Positions 19,620-31,335 are shown, numbered from the stretch's first letter. The stretch is 64,000 nt of DNA from Bacillus mycoides (GCF_001757995.1 NZ_LXLV01000062.1:248001-312000), one strand, 5' to 3'. Program-made: numbers and translations. Notes: generated by a model from the letters alone, not told the origin.

Positions 19620-21236
19620 CTATAGTTTTATTACATGATGTTTTCCGTCCCACGAAAAAGATTGTTCCATTACCCGGTCAATAAAATCAAGACCGAACTG
19701 ATTTAAATAATAACAGACATTCCACACACGTTCTTGCGGTGCTCCTAATGGACGAAGCGCAAATTGTAAACGGCGGAATTTATTCAGTTGAATCTCATGT
19801 TTCTTCTCAACATTTCTTTTCAACATTCTTTCTAACAGTTCAATTTGCTCATTAATTTTCAGTTCATTTTTCCCAGCAAACTCATTTAACCCTGGATCTA
19901 TTTTTTTCACGAATTGTTGTAATGATGTATGAATATCCATTATTTCTTTTTTCGCTTCTATAAATCGCTCGTCTATCGGTTCCTCTATTTGATTAGAAAG
20001 CCAATTGTCACGCAGATTATCTATATTATTTAGAAACGGATCAATTTCTTGCAAATCTAAATCATATAAATCTGTCGCTATATCTCGCTCCATATAAGTA
20101 ATCGTCAGACGCGGAACGACAGGTGGCATTTGGAAACCGGCCGTATGAAACACTTGTTGCAATTCACTCCAATAAGCTAACTCCCCTGGACCGCCAATAA
20201 ACGCTAATGTAGGAAACATATATTCTTGCATAAGAGGGCGCGTTACAACATTATTACTAAAACGTTCTGGACTTCTTTCCATCTCTTCCATCAATTCTTC
20301 ATACGAAAATGAATGCACTCCATCTTTTCCAATAAACTTCCCTTGATTCTCTTCAAGCAATACTCGCTCATTATCAATTTCCATAAATATATGCACTGCA
20401 TTTGTCTTCGTTTCAATAATCGGTTTAAATCCTAATTCCTTAATTACTTCCTGTTGATTATGAAGTGCTACTTGAATTTCTTTATATTTACTTATAATTT
20501 GTTGTAAAAACGGAACTTCTAATTTTCTTAATGCAGGATGATGTGAATCTACAAGAATTAAACCAGAATTTGCGAACATTTTCGTAATAAGGCGCGCAAA
20601 GAAATCTACATATGTATGCGATTTACCTAAAGCATCATCAACAAACTGTAATACATCCTTTGTAAAATTCGTTTCCGGATATGTTTTAAAGATCTCTTCG
20701 ACCCATTTTCTACAGTCTTCAATAGCAAGCTCAGACTCAGAAGCACTCGCCTTTTTCGGATAACAATCATGAAAAATGGTCTTTTTTATTTTTTTATTTT
20801 TCGTTACAAACGTATGATTAATTTCATCCATGTCATGGTCTTCACCAGCAATCCAAAAGACAGGAACAACTCGAATCCCTAAGCTCTCTTCTTTTTCTTT
20901 TGCAAGCTGTAAAATTGAAATGATTTTATGCACTGTATAAAGCGGACCAGTTAATAACCCAGCTTGTTGTCCAGCTATAACAACATATGTATTTTCATCT
21001 TCAAGCGCTTTTATATTTTGAATTGTAAATTCTCCCGCTTGCAATTGTGTATTATATTCTAATAAATGCGTTACTAAATCTTGACGGAAAAACTCTCTCT
21101 CACGCAAATCATGTAAACGCTGTTTAAACGCATCCTCTGTTAACAGATAATCAAAACATGACTGTATCTCTTTTTTACCGTTCATATAGTCCGCTACAAC
21201 ACCTTGTAGTGGAACAGAGATTTCTTTTATCTCCAT
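19620..21236 (-). CDS. bshC: Putative cysteine ligase BshC (bacillithiol biosynthesis)
   Basis: Assigned as the last enzyme of bacillithiol synthesis, adding cysteine to GlcN-malate; formerly yllA. Family segments are VVIAGQQAGLLTGPLYTVHK, PVFWIAGEDHDMDEINHT and AFIGGPGELAYW, and a C-terminal coiled coil spans about residues 430-500. The ATG at 21236 follows AAAGGAAG and gives 538 aa, the usual family length; a start 23 codons upstream would add a non-family tail. It lies between panE and rsmH as in B. subtilis. Confidence 0.95.
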   Translation of the reverse strand: MEIKEISVPLQGVVADYMNGKKEIQSCFDYLLTEDAFKQRLHDLREREFFRQDLVTHLLEYNTQLQAGEFTIQNIKALEDENTYVVIAGQQAGLLTGPLYTVHKIISILQLAKEKEESLGIRVVPVFWIAGEDHDMDEINHTFVTKNKKIKKTIFHDCYPKKASASESELAIEDCRKWVEEIFKTYPETNFTKDVLQFVDDALGKSHTYVDFFARLITKMFANSGLILVDSHHPALRKLEVPFLQQIISKYKEIQVALHNQQEVIKELGFKPIIETKTNAVHIFMEIDNERVLLEENQGKFIGKDGVHSFSYEELMEEMERSPERFSNNVVTRPLMQEYMFPTLAFIGGPGELAYWSELQQVFHTAGFQMPPVVPRLTITYMERDIATDLYDLDLQEIDPFLNNIDNLRDNWLSNQIEEPIDERFIEAKKEIMDIHTSLQQFVKKIDPGLNEFAGKNELKINEQIELLERMLKRNVEKKHEIQLNKFRRLQFALRPLGAPQERVWNVCYYLNQFGLDFIDRVMEQSFSWDGKHHVIKL

Positions 21237-21318
21237 ATAATTCTTCCTTTCGTATCCTGTTCTCTCACCAACCCACATTGTAGTCAATGTTTCACGTAAA
21301 AGCAAAGAAAAACACTTA

Positions 21319-22197
21319 TTATTCTATTCCTTTTATTGCACCATACAAAAATCGAAGTGTCGGAACAGATCGTTGTTGTTCCTTAGCTTCTTCTAGTACA
21401 TATCCAATAATCGCATTAACTTCCGTTTGTCTATTCGCTCTTACGTCCGCTAACATAGATGAAGTATTATGAGCTGTTTTTTCACATACTTGGCATACCA
21501 TTTGCCATACCATTTCCTTATCTTCTTCTTTAACAAGAAATGCAACTTCCTGAAACACTTGCTCCATCATTTGATAAAAAAACGGATTTGAAATTAACTC
21601 TCCGTTCTCAACCCGCAATAATGCCGTCAATGGATTAATGCATACATTTACTACTAATTTATTGCGCATAATCCCCTTCCAATCATCTTCTATCTGAATC
21701 GGAAAATAATCAAAAGGAAAACAATTAAACACCTTTTTAAAACAACTAGATTGACCACGCACTACACCAAACTTTGTAACACCTATTCCAGTATGATGAA
21801 CTGTATGCCCTTCCTCTTTTTTTGCACCATGCTCCACAATCCCGACTGCTATACGTTCATTTCCTATTTTTTGCATAACGTGAAGATGTGACATTCCATT
21901 TTGCAAAAAGATTAATGACGATTCTCCCTGAACAAAAGGTAATATGTCAGTTATATGATATTGCTTTACAGCAATAAATGTATAATCTAACTGTTTATCC
22001 AGCATACTTTCTATCGGTAAAATAGATGGAAATACTGTTTCACGTTCTCCATTCCTAATACAAGTTACACCCGTTAAGTTTAATTCCTCTGCTTGCTTAG
22101 CGTTCCTTGTAAACAACGTAACATCTTGATTGCTTTTTTGTAAATAAAATGTATATAGGAGACCAATAGCTCCCGGTCCAACAATTCCAATTTTCAT
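21319..22197 (-). CDS. panE: 2-dehydropantoate 2-reductase family protein
   Basis: NADPH-dependent reduction of ketopantoate to pantoate, in coenzyme A synthesis. The 292-aa product begins with the Rossmann motif KIGIVGPGAIGLLY, followed by NGMSHLH and the C-terminal catalytic region with RNKLVVNVCINPLTALL and the Asn/Ser-rich SMLADVRANRQTEVNAI. Position beside ylbP and bshC matches B. subtilis ylbQ (panE). Starts GTG at 22203 and ATG at 22197 are both weakly supported; ATG is chosen. B. cereus group genomes may hold other paralogues. Confidence 0.85.
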   Translation of the reverse strand: MKIGIVGPGAIGLLYTFYLQKSNQDVTLFTRNAKQAEELNLTGVTCIRNGERETVFPSILPIESMLDKQLDYTFIAVKQYHITDILPFVQGESSLIFLQNGMSHLHVMQKIGNERIAVGIVEHGAKKEEGHTVHHTGIGVTKFGVVRGQSSCFKKVFNCFPFDYFPIQIEDDWKGIMRNKLVVNVCINPLTALLRVENGELISNPFFYQMMEQVFQEVAFLVKEEDKEMVWQMVCQVCEKTAHNTSSMLADVRANRQTEVNAIIGYVLEEAKEQQRSVPTLRFLYGAIKGIE

Positions 22198-22411
22198 CTT
22201 CACACAAAGAACTCATATTAACAAGTGATATAAGTTCCCTTGCCCTTCCCCCTTTACATCTTTATTAAATTACAATTACATAGTTGAGGATTCAATTATC
22301 TTTTAACAAATGCAACCTCTTCTTTCACTATGTATATACTACCTATATACATAGTTCTATTCTTAGTTTAGCAAATCCCCAAAAAAATAATGAAAGAAAT
22401 ATTCTATCTTC

Positions 22412-22440
22412 TTCATAAAAATTAAAAAATGAGTTATAAT
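22412..22440 (+). promoter_or_regulatory. Weak SigA-like promoter of ylbP
   Basis: TATAAT at 22435-22440 lies 17 bp after TTCATA (22412-22417), about 60 bp before ylbP. The -10 is perfect and the -35 is poor. The rest of the 302-bp divergent region (22198-22499) holds no gene. Confidence 0.4.
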
Positions 22441-22499
22441 ATTATTATAACTATTTTAACTTTTCTGCATTCAACAAGATAAGAAAAGGATGTGATGTA

Positions 22500-22973
22500 A
22501 TGGGATTCCCAAAAGTTGAACGCTTGCTCATCAATTATAAAACATTAGATGAATTTAAAAAATTTAAAGGGTGCGGAGCTCAAGAACTATCCATGTTGGA
22601 AGAATTACAAGCAAACATTATTGAAAATGATAGTGAGTCTCCATTTTACGGTATTTATTATGGAGGATCGCTAATCGCACGTATGAGTCTATATATGAAA
22701 AGGAACGGTGGAGAACCATTTGAAATTACGGGTACTTACCTAGAACTTTATAAACTTGAAGTGTTGCCGACTTTTCAAAAACAAGGATTCGGACAAATGC
22801 TTGTTAATTATGCGCAACAACTACAATTCCCAGTTAAAACGATAGCACGTATCCAGTCAGCTGGTTTTTGGGATAAATTAAGTTTCCAGCCAGTATCAGT
22901 AACTGATGGTGATTTTTATATTTGGCAACCAGAAACAAATTTGAATACGATTACAAACGAAGAATCTGCATAA
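22500..22973 (+). CDS. ylbP: GNAT-type N-acetyltransferase YlbP
   Basis: Small acetyltransferase-like protein of unknown substrate. The 157-aa sequence has the GNAT core: a beta strand (YLELYKLEVLP), the acetyl-CoA loop FQKQGFGQMLVNYA, and LSFQPVSVTDGDFYIW near the C-terminus. The ribosome site AAGGATGTGATG precedes the ATG. It is transcribed away from panE and converges on gerR across a shared terminator. Confidence 0.85.
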   Translation: MGFPKVERLLINYKTLDEFKKFKGCGAQELSMLEELQANIIENDSESPFYGIYYGGSLIARMSLYMKRNGGEPFEITGTYLELYKLEVLPTFQKQGFGQMLVNYAQQLQFPVKTIARIQSAGFWDKLSFQPVSVTDGDFYIWQPETNLNTITNEESA

Positions 22974-22983
22974 GAAATAAAAA

Positions 22984-23008
22984 AAACAGCTGTTACGCAG
23001 CTGTTTTT
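22984..23008. terminator. Bidirectional terminator between ylbP and gerR
   Basis: The inverted repeat AAACAGCTG/CAGCTGTTT is flanked by A-rich and T-rich tracts on both sides, so it can stop both converging genes. Confidence 0.8.
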
Positions 23009-23513
23009 ATTTCTTTAATTTTTCTAATTCTCCATTCGAGCGAGCGCCATTTCTTTCTGCTACCATTACACTTCTTTTTTGATCGATATAATCAAGTAAT
23101 GTTCTATATTCTTCCTCATATACTGATAATCGCTCCATAAGACGTTCTTTCTCTGTTTGTAACGATTCAATTTGTTGTTGCAACACCATTAAAGAGCTTT
23201 CATCTTTATAATTTCGCAAGAATTCAATAACATCATTCAACGTAATAGATTTTGGCTCTAATACCTTTGTCTCTTTCACTTCATAATTTTCTACCTTTCG
23301 AAGTTGCTTCGCTTCTTCAATACGTTCTTTATATTGCTTTCTAACGTAAGAATTCCACCTAAATCCACAGGCTGCAGGTGTACGAGACAAATGCCTCCCC
23401 ACTTCTTTAAAAGCGGAAAGTTGCGTTCCACCTTCACGAATATGCCGGAGTACTACTTCTGCCAGAAGCAAATCTTCATCATCAGTCCAAGCATCTTGTC
23501 TTGTTGTCGCCAT
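23007..23513 (-). CDS. gerR: RsfA-family sporulation transcription factor (GerR/YlbO)
   Basis: Myb/SANT-like DNA-binding regulator of sporulation genes; in B. subtilis the gene at this place, gerR (ylbO), tunes the SigE and SigK regulons. The 168-aa protein has an N-terminal SANT domain ([20 protein letters not shown] ... [20 protein letters not shown]) and a C-terminal coiled coil (residues about 110-150). The ATG at 23513 follows GGAGG; twelve more upstream codons are not family-like. The gene order ylbP-gerR-rpmF matches B. subtilis. Confidence 0.85.
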   Translation of the reverse strand: MATTRQDAWTDDEDLLLAEVVLRHIREGGTQLSAFKEVGRHLSRTPAACGFRWNSYVRKQYKERIEEAKQLRKVENYEVKETKVLEPKSITLNDVIEFLRNYKDESSLMVLQQQIESLQTEKERLMERLSVYEEEYRTLLDYIDQKRSVMVAERNGARSNGELEKLKK

Positions 23514-23599
23514 CTCTCTAGTCCTCCCTATGCATTTTTTATTAAGCATATGCAGTTACTAGAAAAGATAGAATACAACAAATAAAGAATAAGACAAAA

Positions 23600-23635
23600 A
23601 AAATAAACGTAGAAGATATCTTCTACGTTTATTTT
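23600..23635 (-). terminator. Terminator of rpmF
   Basis: A perfect palindrome with a 17-bp arm (AAATAAACGTAGAAGAT and complement) follows the rpmF stop and ends in T-rich sequence on both strands. Confidence 0.85.
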
Positions 23636-23641
23636 TCGCAA

Positions 23642-23815
23642 TTACTTGCTGATTACTTCTTTACCTTTGTAAGTACCGCATGCTTTACATACACGGTGAG
23701 CTAATTTCGCTTCACCACAGCTTGGGCACTCTACCATACCAGGTACTGATAATTTGAAATGCGTACGACGCTTTCTTTTTACTGTTTTAGAAGTTCTTCT
23801 AAAAGGTACAGCCAT
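23642..23815 (-). CDS. rpmF: 50S ribosomal protein L32
   Basis: A 57-aa zinc-binding ribosomal protein. It starts [20 protein letters not shown] and carries a complete four-cysteine ribbon, [18 protein letters not shown], so it is the zinc-containing form. The ATG at 23815 follows AAGGAGGTGG; an upstream in-frame extension is not family-like. It lies 61 bp after ylbN, the usual partner. Confidence 0.98.
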
Positions 23816-23876
23816 TCTTCCCACCTCCTTAAAAGAAATAGTTATTTTCATATGAAGGCCTAAACCAGTCTTCCGA

Positions 23877-24377
23877 TTATTTGTCAAAAAACTTTGCAAG
23901 TCCTGCTAATCTTGGATCAACAGTCTTTTCTTTGTTTTCTTCCGAAATCACTTGCCAGTCTTGACCTTGCATCGGTGCTCCACCAGAAACATCATCACTG
24001 AAAATTTGCATTGGAATCTCCAAAAGTATATTTTCCTTGATTACGGGCAGTAAGTCAAGTACTTCTCCTTCTAAACAATGAATTTCAGCTTCTGTTTCAA
24101 ATTCTTCTTCTGAAGTTTGGAACACCTCAGTTGTTTTAATGTCAAATGGTAATGTCACATCTACTAAAGAGCGAGAACATGGTAAAACCATGCTTCCAGT
24201 TATATGTAGATGAAACGTAAACTTACCGGAGCCAAAATCAACTCTTCCTGTCACATGAACAGGATTAATTTCACGAATATCTTTCTCGACCTCTTTTAGC
24301 TCACTTACATCTACCATTTCATTTAATGTCAATCCTTTATTTCTCAATTTATTCAATTGATGGATGGACCATTTCAT
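23877..24377 (-). CDS. ylbN: DUF177 (YceD-like) protein YlbN
   Basis: The 166-aa protein belongs to the YceD/DUF177 family, which is widely paired with rpmF and linked to 23S rRNA accumulation or ribosome assembly in plants and bacteria. The family core is visible as [20 protein letters not shown], followed by [16 protein letters not shown] and an acidic middle section; the C-terminus ends [13 protein letters not shown]. The exact molecular role is not established. It probably forms an operon with rpmF. Confidence 0.9.
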
Positions 24378-24530
24378 ATCATATCACCTCAAGGCAACAA
24401 ACAAAATTATAGCTAGCCATTTTATATTTGTCAATGTTTTTTCTTTACACTATAATGAAGTCATCATAGGAAATAATATATAGATTATCACGTTTTCCAA
24501 AAAGATGCTACATCGAAAGGAGAGATTACC

Positions 24531-25772
24531 ATAAAATCCAGTGGTATTGTTGTTGAATATAACCCTTTTCATAACGGTCATGCTTATCATGTGCAACAAA
24601 CAAAAAAGTTAACACAGTCTGATATTATTATCGCCGTTATGAGTGGTCCTTTTTTGCAGCGTGGTGAGCCCGCACTCATCTCCAAATGGTATCGTACTAA
24701 AATGGCCTTAACAAACGGCGTAGACCTTGTTGTGGAGCTTCCTTATGCATTCGCAACACAAAAGGCCGAAACTTTCGCAAATGGCGCAATTTCGATTTTA
24801 AACGCCCTTGGTGTTTCTGACATTTGTTTCGGCAGTGAAGATGGACAAACTGAAAATTTCTACACTACCATCGCTATACAAAAAAATGAAGAAGAGACTT
24901 TTAATCGTCTTGTGAAGCAATTTATGAATGCAGGTAATAGTTATGCAAAAGCTACATCTGAAGCCTTTTTACACATCTTACCACCCGAAAAAAACGTAGA
25001 TATGTCACAACCAAATAACATTTTAGGCTTACAGTACATTAAAGCAATTCTCTTACAAAATAGTTCCATGCAAGCACAAACTATAAAAAGATTCGCCTCT
25101 CATTATCATGATGAAACATTTCACGATCAACATATTGCAAGTGCAACAAGTATTCGCAAACAGCTATTTAATGAAAACAATTCCTCTACAACTATTGAGC
25201 CTTTTATCCCAAAAATGACTGCTTCTCTTTTAGAAAACTACAAGCAAAACTACGGGACGTTACATAACTGGGAAAAATACTTTTCATTTTTTAAATACAA
25301 ACTTATGACGATGTCTTCAGAGGACTTACAACATATATATGAAATGGAAGAAGGTTTAGAGCATCGTATTTTATCAAAAATACAAAACAGTTCATCTTTC
25401 TATTCATTCATGGAAGCATTAAAAACAAAACGTTATACATGGACTAGATTGCAAAGAGCTTGTACACATATTTTAACAAATACAACGAAGGAAGAAATAC
25501 ACAAAGCAAATATAGAGCAACATGCGCCGTATATCCGTCTTCTCGGAATGTCACAAAAGGGACAAACTTATCTTTCTAGAAATAAGAAAAAAATAGAACT
25601 TCCAATCCTTACTCATACAAAAACATTCGAACATCCAACTTTAGACATAGAACGAAAATCAAATGCTGTATATTTCTCCATAATGCAAGAACCTTTGCGG
25701 ACACAACTGCTAAAACAAGACGCAACGCATCATCCAATTCGTTATGATGAAATAACGAAAAAATTCCTATAA
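24531..25772 (+). CDS. tmcAL: tRNA(Met) cytidine acetate ligase TmcAL with apparent ATA start
   Basis: Makes N4-acetylcytidine at C34 of elongator tRNA-Met from acetate and ATP, which prevents misreading of AUA. The nucleotidyltransferase fold needs the N-terminal [16 protein letters not shown]. That segment is fully encoded from 24531, but no ATG, GTG or TTG precedes it. The first usable conventional codon, GTG at 24591, would delete the motif. ATA at 24531 lies 8 bp after GGAG and aligns with the ATG of B. subtilis ylbM, giving 413 aa. Other motifs are [11 protein letters not shown] and SATSIRKQL. Confidence 0.85.
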   Translation: MKSSGIVVEYNPFHNGHAYHVQQTKKLTQSDIIIAVMSGPFLQRGEPALISKWYRTKMALTNGVDLVVELPYAFATQKAETFANGAISILNALGVSDICFGSEDGQTENFYTTIAIQKNEEETFNRLVKQFMNAGNSYAKATSEAFLHILPPEKNVDMSQPNNILGLQYIKAILLQNSSMQAQTIKRFASHYHDETFHDQHIASATSIRKQLFNENNSSTTIEPFIPKMTASLLENYKQNYGTLHNWEKYFSFFKYKLMTMSSEDLQHIYEMEEGLEHRILSKIQNSSSFYSFMEALKTKRYTWTRLQRACTHILTNTTKEEIHKANIEQHAPYIRLLGMSQKGQTYLSRNKKKIELPILTHTKTFEHPTLDIERKSNAVYFSIMQEPLRTQLLKQDATHHPIRYDEITKKFL

Positions 25773-25775
25773 GAA

Positions 25776-25800
25776 AAACCTCTCTTCTTCAGAGAGGTTT
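25776..25800. terminator. Shared terminator of tmcAL and ylbL
   Basis: The inverted repeat AAACCTCTCT/AGAGAGGTTT with a 5-nt loop lies between the converging stops and overlaps the last bases of ylbL. Confidence 0.75.
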
Positions 25801-26824
25801 ACTTTGTTTTGCCCATTTTTCCCAAATACGTTAATGCATCATCCAGTGTGTCCACCGGTACAATTTTCATCTTTGTTTTAATATCTTTCGCAGCTTCAAG
25901 AGCATCTTTATAATTCGATTTCTCTACACCTTTTTCATTTGGCGCAAAAAACACTTCAGCTCCCGCATCACTAGCAGCTACTACTTTTTGCTGAATACCA
26001 CCAATTGGACCAATTTCTCCTTTATCATTGATTGTACCTGTTCCAGCTATTTCATGTCCGTTTGTTAAATCTTCTTCAACGAGCTGATTATAAATTTCTA
26101 GTGTAAACATTAACCCCGCTGATGGCCCCCCTATTTCATGGGAATCAATTTTCACTTTCGGATCTACTACTAACTCTCTTTCCGTAACGATAGAGACCCC
26201 TATACCGACGCGCCCATTCCCATTAGGGATCGTCTTTACATTTAAATTTTCTTTAAACTGTTTTCCGCCCCGCTTGTATTCAATATTTACTGCATCCCCT
26301 TCTTTTTTCCCTGTCATATACTCAATAAATTGTTCCGTCTTGTCGAATGTTTTTCCATCGACAGCTATAATAACATCTCCAAGCTTAAGCTTTCCTTCTG
26401 ACGGCATACCCTTTGCTACACCAGCCACTAGTACACCTTTATTTTCAAAAGAAACAGAGCGATTTGCACGTTTATATGCGTTATAGATCGCTGCATTTTG
26501 CGAATCTTTCATTGCATAATTTTGGCGAAATTGATATTCTTCATCACTCTCGCCTTTTTGCAATATTTCTTCCGCCTTCGAAACGTGTGTATATTTATTA
26601 AATTGCGCAGCAATTAAGTTCACCACATTGGCAGGCCCCATTGAGACAGTGACAAGCATGAAATCACCCGACTCTTTCGTTCCACCATCTACTTGAACGT
26701 ATGGCGCTAATTTCGCCGCCATACCTGGTTTTGTCACATAATACGGCAAACGCACATAAACAAGTAGCATCGCCAATATAACCCCTATTAAAATTGCATA
26801 TATAAACCGAAAACGCTTAAACAT
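25799..26824 (-). CDS. ylbL: PDZ-domain Lon-type (S16) membrane protease YlbL
   Basis: Membrane-anchored serine protease with a Lon-like Ser-Lys dyad. The 341-aa protein has one N-terminal helix (FIYAILIGVILAMLLVYV), a PDZ domain about residues 115-195 (GVAKGMPSEGKLKLGDVIIA) and the S16 domain with the nucleophile motif GGPSAGLMFTLE and the Lys in IGGIQQKVVAA. In B. subtilis YlbL contributes to cleavage of the cell-division inhibitor YneA. The ATG at 26824 follows AGGAG. It overlaps the ylbK end. Confidence 0.93.
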   Translation of the reverse strand: MFKRFRFIYAILIGVILAMLLVYVRLPYYVTKPGMAAKLAPYVQVDGGTKESGDFMLVTVSMGPANVVNLIAAQFNKYTHVSKAEEILQKGESDEEYQFRQNYAMKDSQNAAIYNAYKRANRSVSFENKGVLVAGVAKGMPSEGKLKLGDVIIAVDGKTFDKTEQFIEYMTGKKEGDAVNIEYKRGGKQFKENLNVKTIPNGNGRVGIGVSIVTERELVVDPKVKIDSHEIGGPSAGLMFTLEIYNQLVEEDLTNGHEIAGTGTINDKGEIGPIGGIQQKVVAASDAGAEVFFAPNEKGVEKSNYKDALEAAKDIKTKMKIVPVDTLDDALTYLGKMGKTK

Positions 26825-27608
26825 TATGTTTCTCCTTCCACTGCTCAATTAGTAAATAAATGCTTGAAATGTGTTTTTCTGCTTCCACTTCTCCGACCCG
26901 AATGATGTCTTCAATGTGTGTAAAAGCACGCGAACTAAATTGTTCTACGGCTGGCCGCATCATTAAATCTGATGCTATTTGCCGATTCATCACAAGTTCA
27001 TGTTGCATAATTTCAATACTTTGCATAATCACATCATAAATCGATGTAACCTCTCCATTCACCTTGATTGGAGATACATCAACAGCAATAACAATATCAG
27101 CCCCTAAATCTTTTACAACCGATACGGGAATACGGTCAATTACCCCTCCATCCACTAATAAGCGGCCATCTATTTTCTCTGGAACAAACACCCCTGGCAC
27201 AGATATACTAGCTCGAACCGCCTCCGCAATCGGACCGCTTGTAAAAACAACTTTTTCCCCCTTCAAAATGTCAGTAGCCACAACAGCAGTCGGGATATCT
27301 AACTCTTCTAAATTTTTATTATATGTAAACATTTTAATCATATCTTTGATACGTTTTCCAGCAATAAATCCCATTTTAGGAACTGTAAAATCCAAATAAT
27401 ATTTCCTTTTAAAAACAGCTGCCAATTTATACAGTCTTTCAACGTTACAACTCGCTGCATAAAATGTACCAATTAACGCTCCTATACTACTACCTGCTAC
27501 CATATGAATAGGGATACCAGCTTCCCTTAACACTTTTATTACCCCTATGTGAGCAAAACCTTTTGCACCTCCGGATCCAAGCGCTAAACCGATTTTTGGT
27601 TCCTTCAT
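26817..27608 (-). CDS. ylbK: Patatin-like phospholipase YlbK
   Basis: Predicted lipid acyl hydrolase of the patatin/RssA group. The 263-aa protein has the oxyanion loop LALGSGGAKGFAHIGVI, the nucleophile elbow GSSIGALIG (Ser near residue 40) and the catalytic Asp in LVDGGVIDRIP. A GTG three codons upstream is possible, but ATG at 27608 fits the GGGTG ribosome site better. The 3' end overlaps ylbL by 8 bp, implying co-translation. Confidence 0.92.
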   Translation of the reverse strand: MKEPKIGLALGSGGAKGFAHIGVIKVLREAGIPIHMVAGSSIGALIGTFYAASCNVERLYKLAAVFKRKYYLDFTVPKMGFIAGKRIKDMIKMFTYNKNLEELDIPTAVVATDILKGEKVVFTSGPIAEAVRASISVPGVFVPEKIDGRLLVDGGVIDRIPVSVVKDLGADIVIAVDVSPIKVNGEVTSIYDVIMQSIEIMQHELVMNRQIASDLMMRPAVEQFSSRAFTHIEDIIRVGEVEAEKHISSIYLLIEQWKEKHNV

Positions 27609-27720
27609 TTTTCTCACCCTTTAATTTTTTTCATTCCTTTTTCATACTTATGGTCTAAATTCACCACATATCCACGTATACTGAAATGAACGTTTTTGGG
27701 ACAAAGGGGGATTTTCTTAC

Positions 27721-29996
<2,276 letters not shown>

Positions 29997-30272
29997 CTGT
30001 TGTCACTACCTTTATTTCAATCTATCGAGCGATTACTGTAAATACATCTCAAGTCGGTAACCGCTACCAAACCATACAATTCTTCACTAATTCGTTACTT
30101 AACCTATAGAGAACTTTAGTTAAAATAACCGTTCGCTATTTCTTGCATATTCATCTCACTATTTGCGAACAAAAACCCTTTATGTACATCAGTTCCACTT
30201 TACCTTTTTTATCCTATCATAAAATAAAAAAAAGAAAAATAAAAAGCCTAACATAAATTTTAATTTCATTAT

Positions 30273-30302
30273 GTATATCTTCATTTAGATTGGACATAAA
30301 TA
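30273..30302 (+). promoter_or_regulatory. SigG/SigF-like promoter of the CsfG-like RNA
   Basis: GTATA (30273-30277), 17 bp, then CATAAATA (30295-30302) resembles forespore sigma sites (gHATR spacer CATnnTA). It precedes the hairpin-rich RNA by about 6-8 bp. The stretch 29997-30272 to its left holds no gene that I can support. Confidence 0.5.
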
Positions 30303-30307
30303 AATAT

Positions 30308-30452
30308 AACAACATCATCTTCGATGTTGTTGCCAACCGCGGAGAAGACTTACGTTTCCCCATAAGTTCTTCCTCCGGTTTCTCCTCTCCCTTTGCCTTC
30401 TTACTAGTACATACTAGTATTAGAAGGGCCCTGCTTTGCAGGGTTTTTTTAT
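30308..30452 (+). ncRNA. csfG: CsfG-like forespore small RNA
   Basis: About 145 nt with no plausible protein. A 5' hairpin AACAACATC/GATGTTGTT is followed by a pyrimidine-rich section (CTTCCTCCGGTTTCTCCTCT around 30370-30390), a second hairpin around TACTAGTA, and a terminator CCCTGC/GCAGGG followed by eight T. B. subtilis csfG, a SigF/SigG-controlled RNA, lies in the same ylbG-ylbH interval and has pyrimidine-rich repeats. Identity rests on place, promoter and composition. Confidence 0.65.
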
Positions 30453-30511
30453 TTGTCTACTTTTCATTTAAAAAGTGAGGTGGTACAGTAAAAGAAAGAG
30501 GAGGAAAAAAT

Positions 30512-30901
30512 ATGATTCAACGCTTTATAGAACTCGGAGAAGGCTACTCTGACTTATATGAATTACTTGAAATTGCCAAAACAAACCAAGAACGTGTAAC
30601 ACATATGTTACAATTCGAAACTGTAAAAAACGAAAAAAAAGTGTGTTCACTTGTTGTAATACTAAAACCGACAACTACTGGTGATTTCCAACCATTATAC
30701 ATATGTCGTGAAGGCATTCCTATACTTGAAAATAAAAAAAGTAAACGTGTCGTTTTATTCGAAGAAATGGCGGAACAAATAGGGAAAAAAGTTACTCCCT
30801 TTACTGTAAAACCATCAACAACTTTCCCTGAAAAAGAACTATTTTTTAATCATCTAATTGGTATTTTACGAATGAACAATTTCATTCCTCCAATGAAATA
30901 A
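30512..30901 (+). CDS. Conserved hypothetical protein, 129 aa
   Basis: A genuine gene by its strong ribosome site (GAGGAGG, 7 bp before ATG) and its strong terminator. The sequence (IQRFIELGEGYSDLYELLEI ... NHLIGILRMNNFIPP) is soluble, mixed alpha/beta, with no cysteine cluster, signal peptide or motif I recognise. It could correspond to the poorly characterised YlbA/DUF7147-type proteins of Bacillus, but I cannot establish this. It lies between the CsfG-like RNA and ylbG. Confidence 0.75.
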   Translation: MIQRFIELGEGYSDLYELLEIAKTNQERVTHMLQFETVKNEKKVCSLVVILKPTTTGDFQPLYICREGIPILENKKSKRVVLFEEMAEQIGKKVTPFTVKPSTTFPEKELFFNHLIGILRMNNFIPPMK

Positions 30902-30914
30902 CACGTTATTTCAA

Positions 30915-30956
30915 GTAAAAAAATCCCCTGCTAAATTTAGCAGGGGATTTTTTTAC
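30915..30956. terminator. Bidirectional terminator
   Basis: A perfect palindrome with AAATCCCCTGCTAAA arms and A/T tracts on both sides separates the converging 129-aa gene and ylbG. Confidence 0.88.
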
Positions 30957-31223
30957 TTAGCTATAATCGTATTCTTTTGCCCGATCAGGACGCGAATTTT
31001 CGAATTCCGTTTTTAAAAACGGGCGATACGACTGTTCTACTTTTTTTACAAAAGGAAGTTTATTCAATTTTTGCATCATATGCTCAATTTGTTCCATATC
31101 ACAATATACAACGGCATATTTCAAACGTTTTGATATGTAATGAATGTTACCATATTTCCTTAAAATCTTGGCATGTTTCAATGAATGTAAATAAACAATC
31201 ATACTTTGTCGTTGCCCGAACAT
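30957..31223 (-). CDS. ylbG: UPF0298 protein YlbG
   Basis: The 88-aa protein is almost unchanged across Bacillus: it starts [20 protein letters not shown] and continues with [20 protein letters not shown]. The function is unknown; a small alpha/beta fold is likely. The start at 31223 is chosen because GGAG lies six bases upstream, while the ATG four codons earlier is too close to its ribosome site. Confidence 0.92.
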   Translation of the reverse strand: MFGQRQSMIVYLHSLKHAKILRKYGNIHYISKRLKYAVVYCDMEQIEHMMQKLNKLPFVKKVEQSYRPFLKTEFENSRPDRAKEYDYS

Positions 31224-31335
31224 AATCTTCTCCATCTTCTCCTTTTAAAAACTTATATTCTTATATTTTATGAAAACCAATCAAAAATTTATGACATTAA
31301 AGGACAAACTCTGTATACGTTTTCTTCTATATTCT

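Noticed and set aside
23514-23580. SigE promoter of gerR (CATATGCT)
   Set aside because: The -10 departs from consensus and the -35 is poor.
24591-25772. Conventional 393-aa tmcAL gene starting at GTG 24591
   Set aside because: It would cut off the nucleotide-binding motif HNGH; the upstream in-frame sequence matches the B. subtilis N-terminus.
30290-30478. A 62-codon reading frame inside the CsfG-like RNA
   Set aside because: No ribosome site, and it runs across the hairpins and the terminator; better explained as non-coding RNA.
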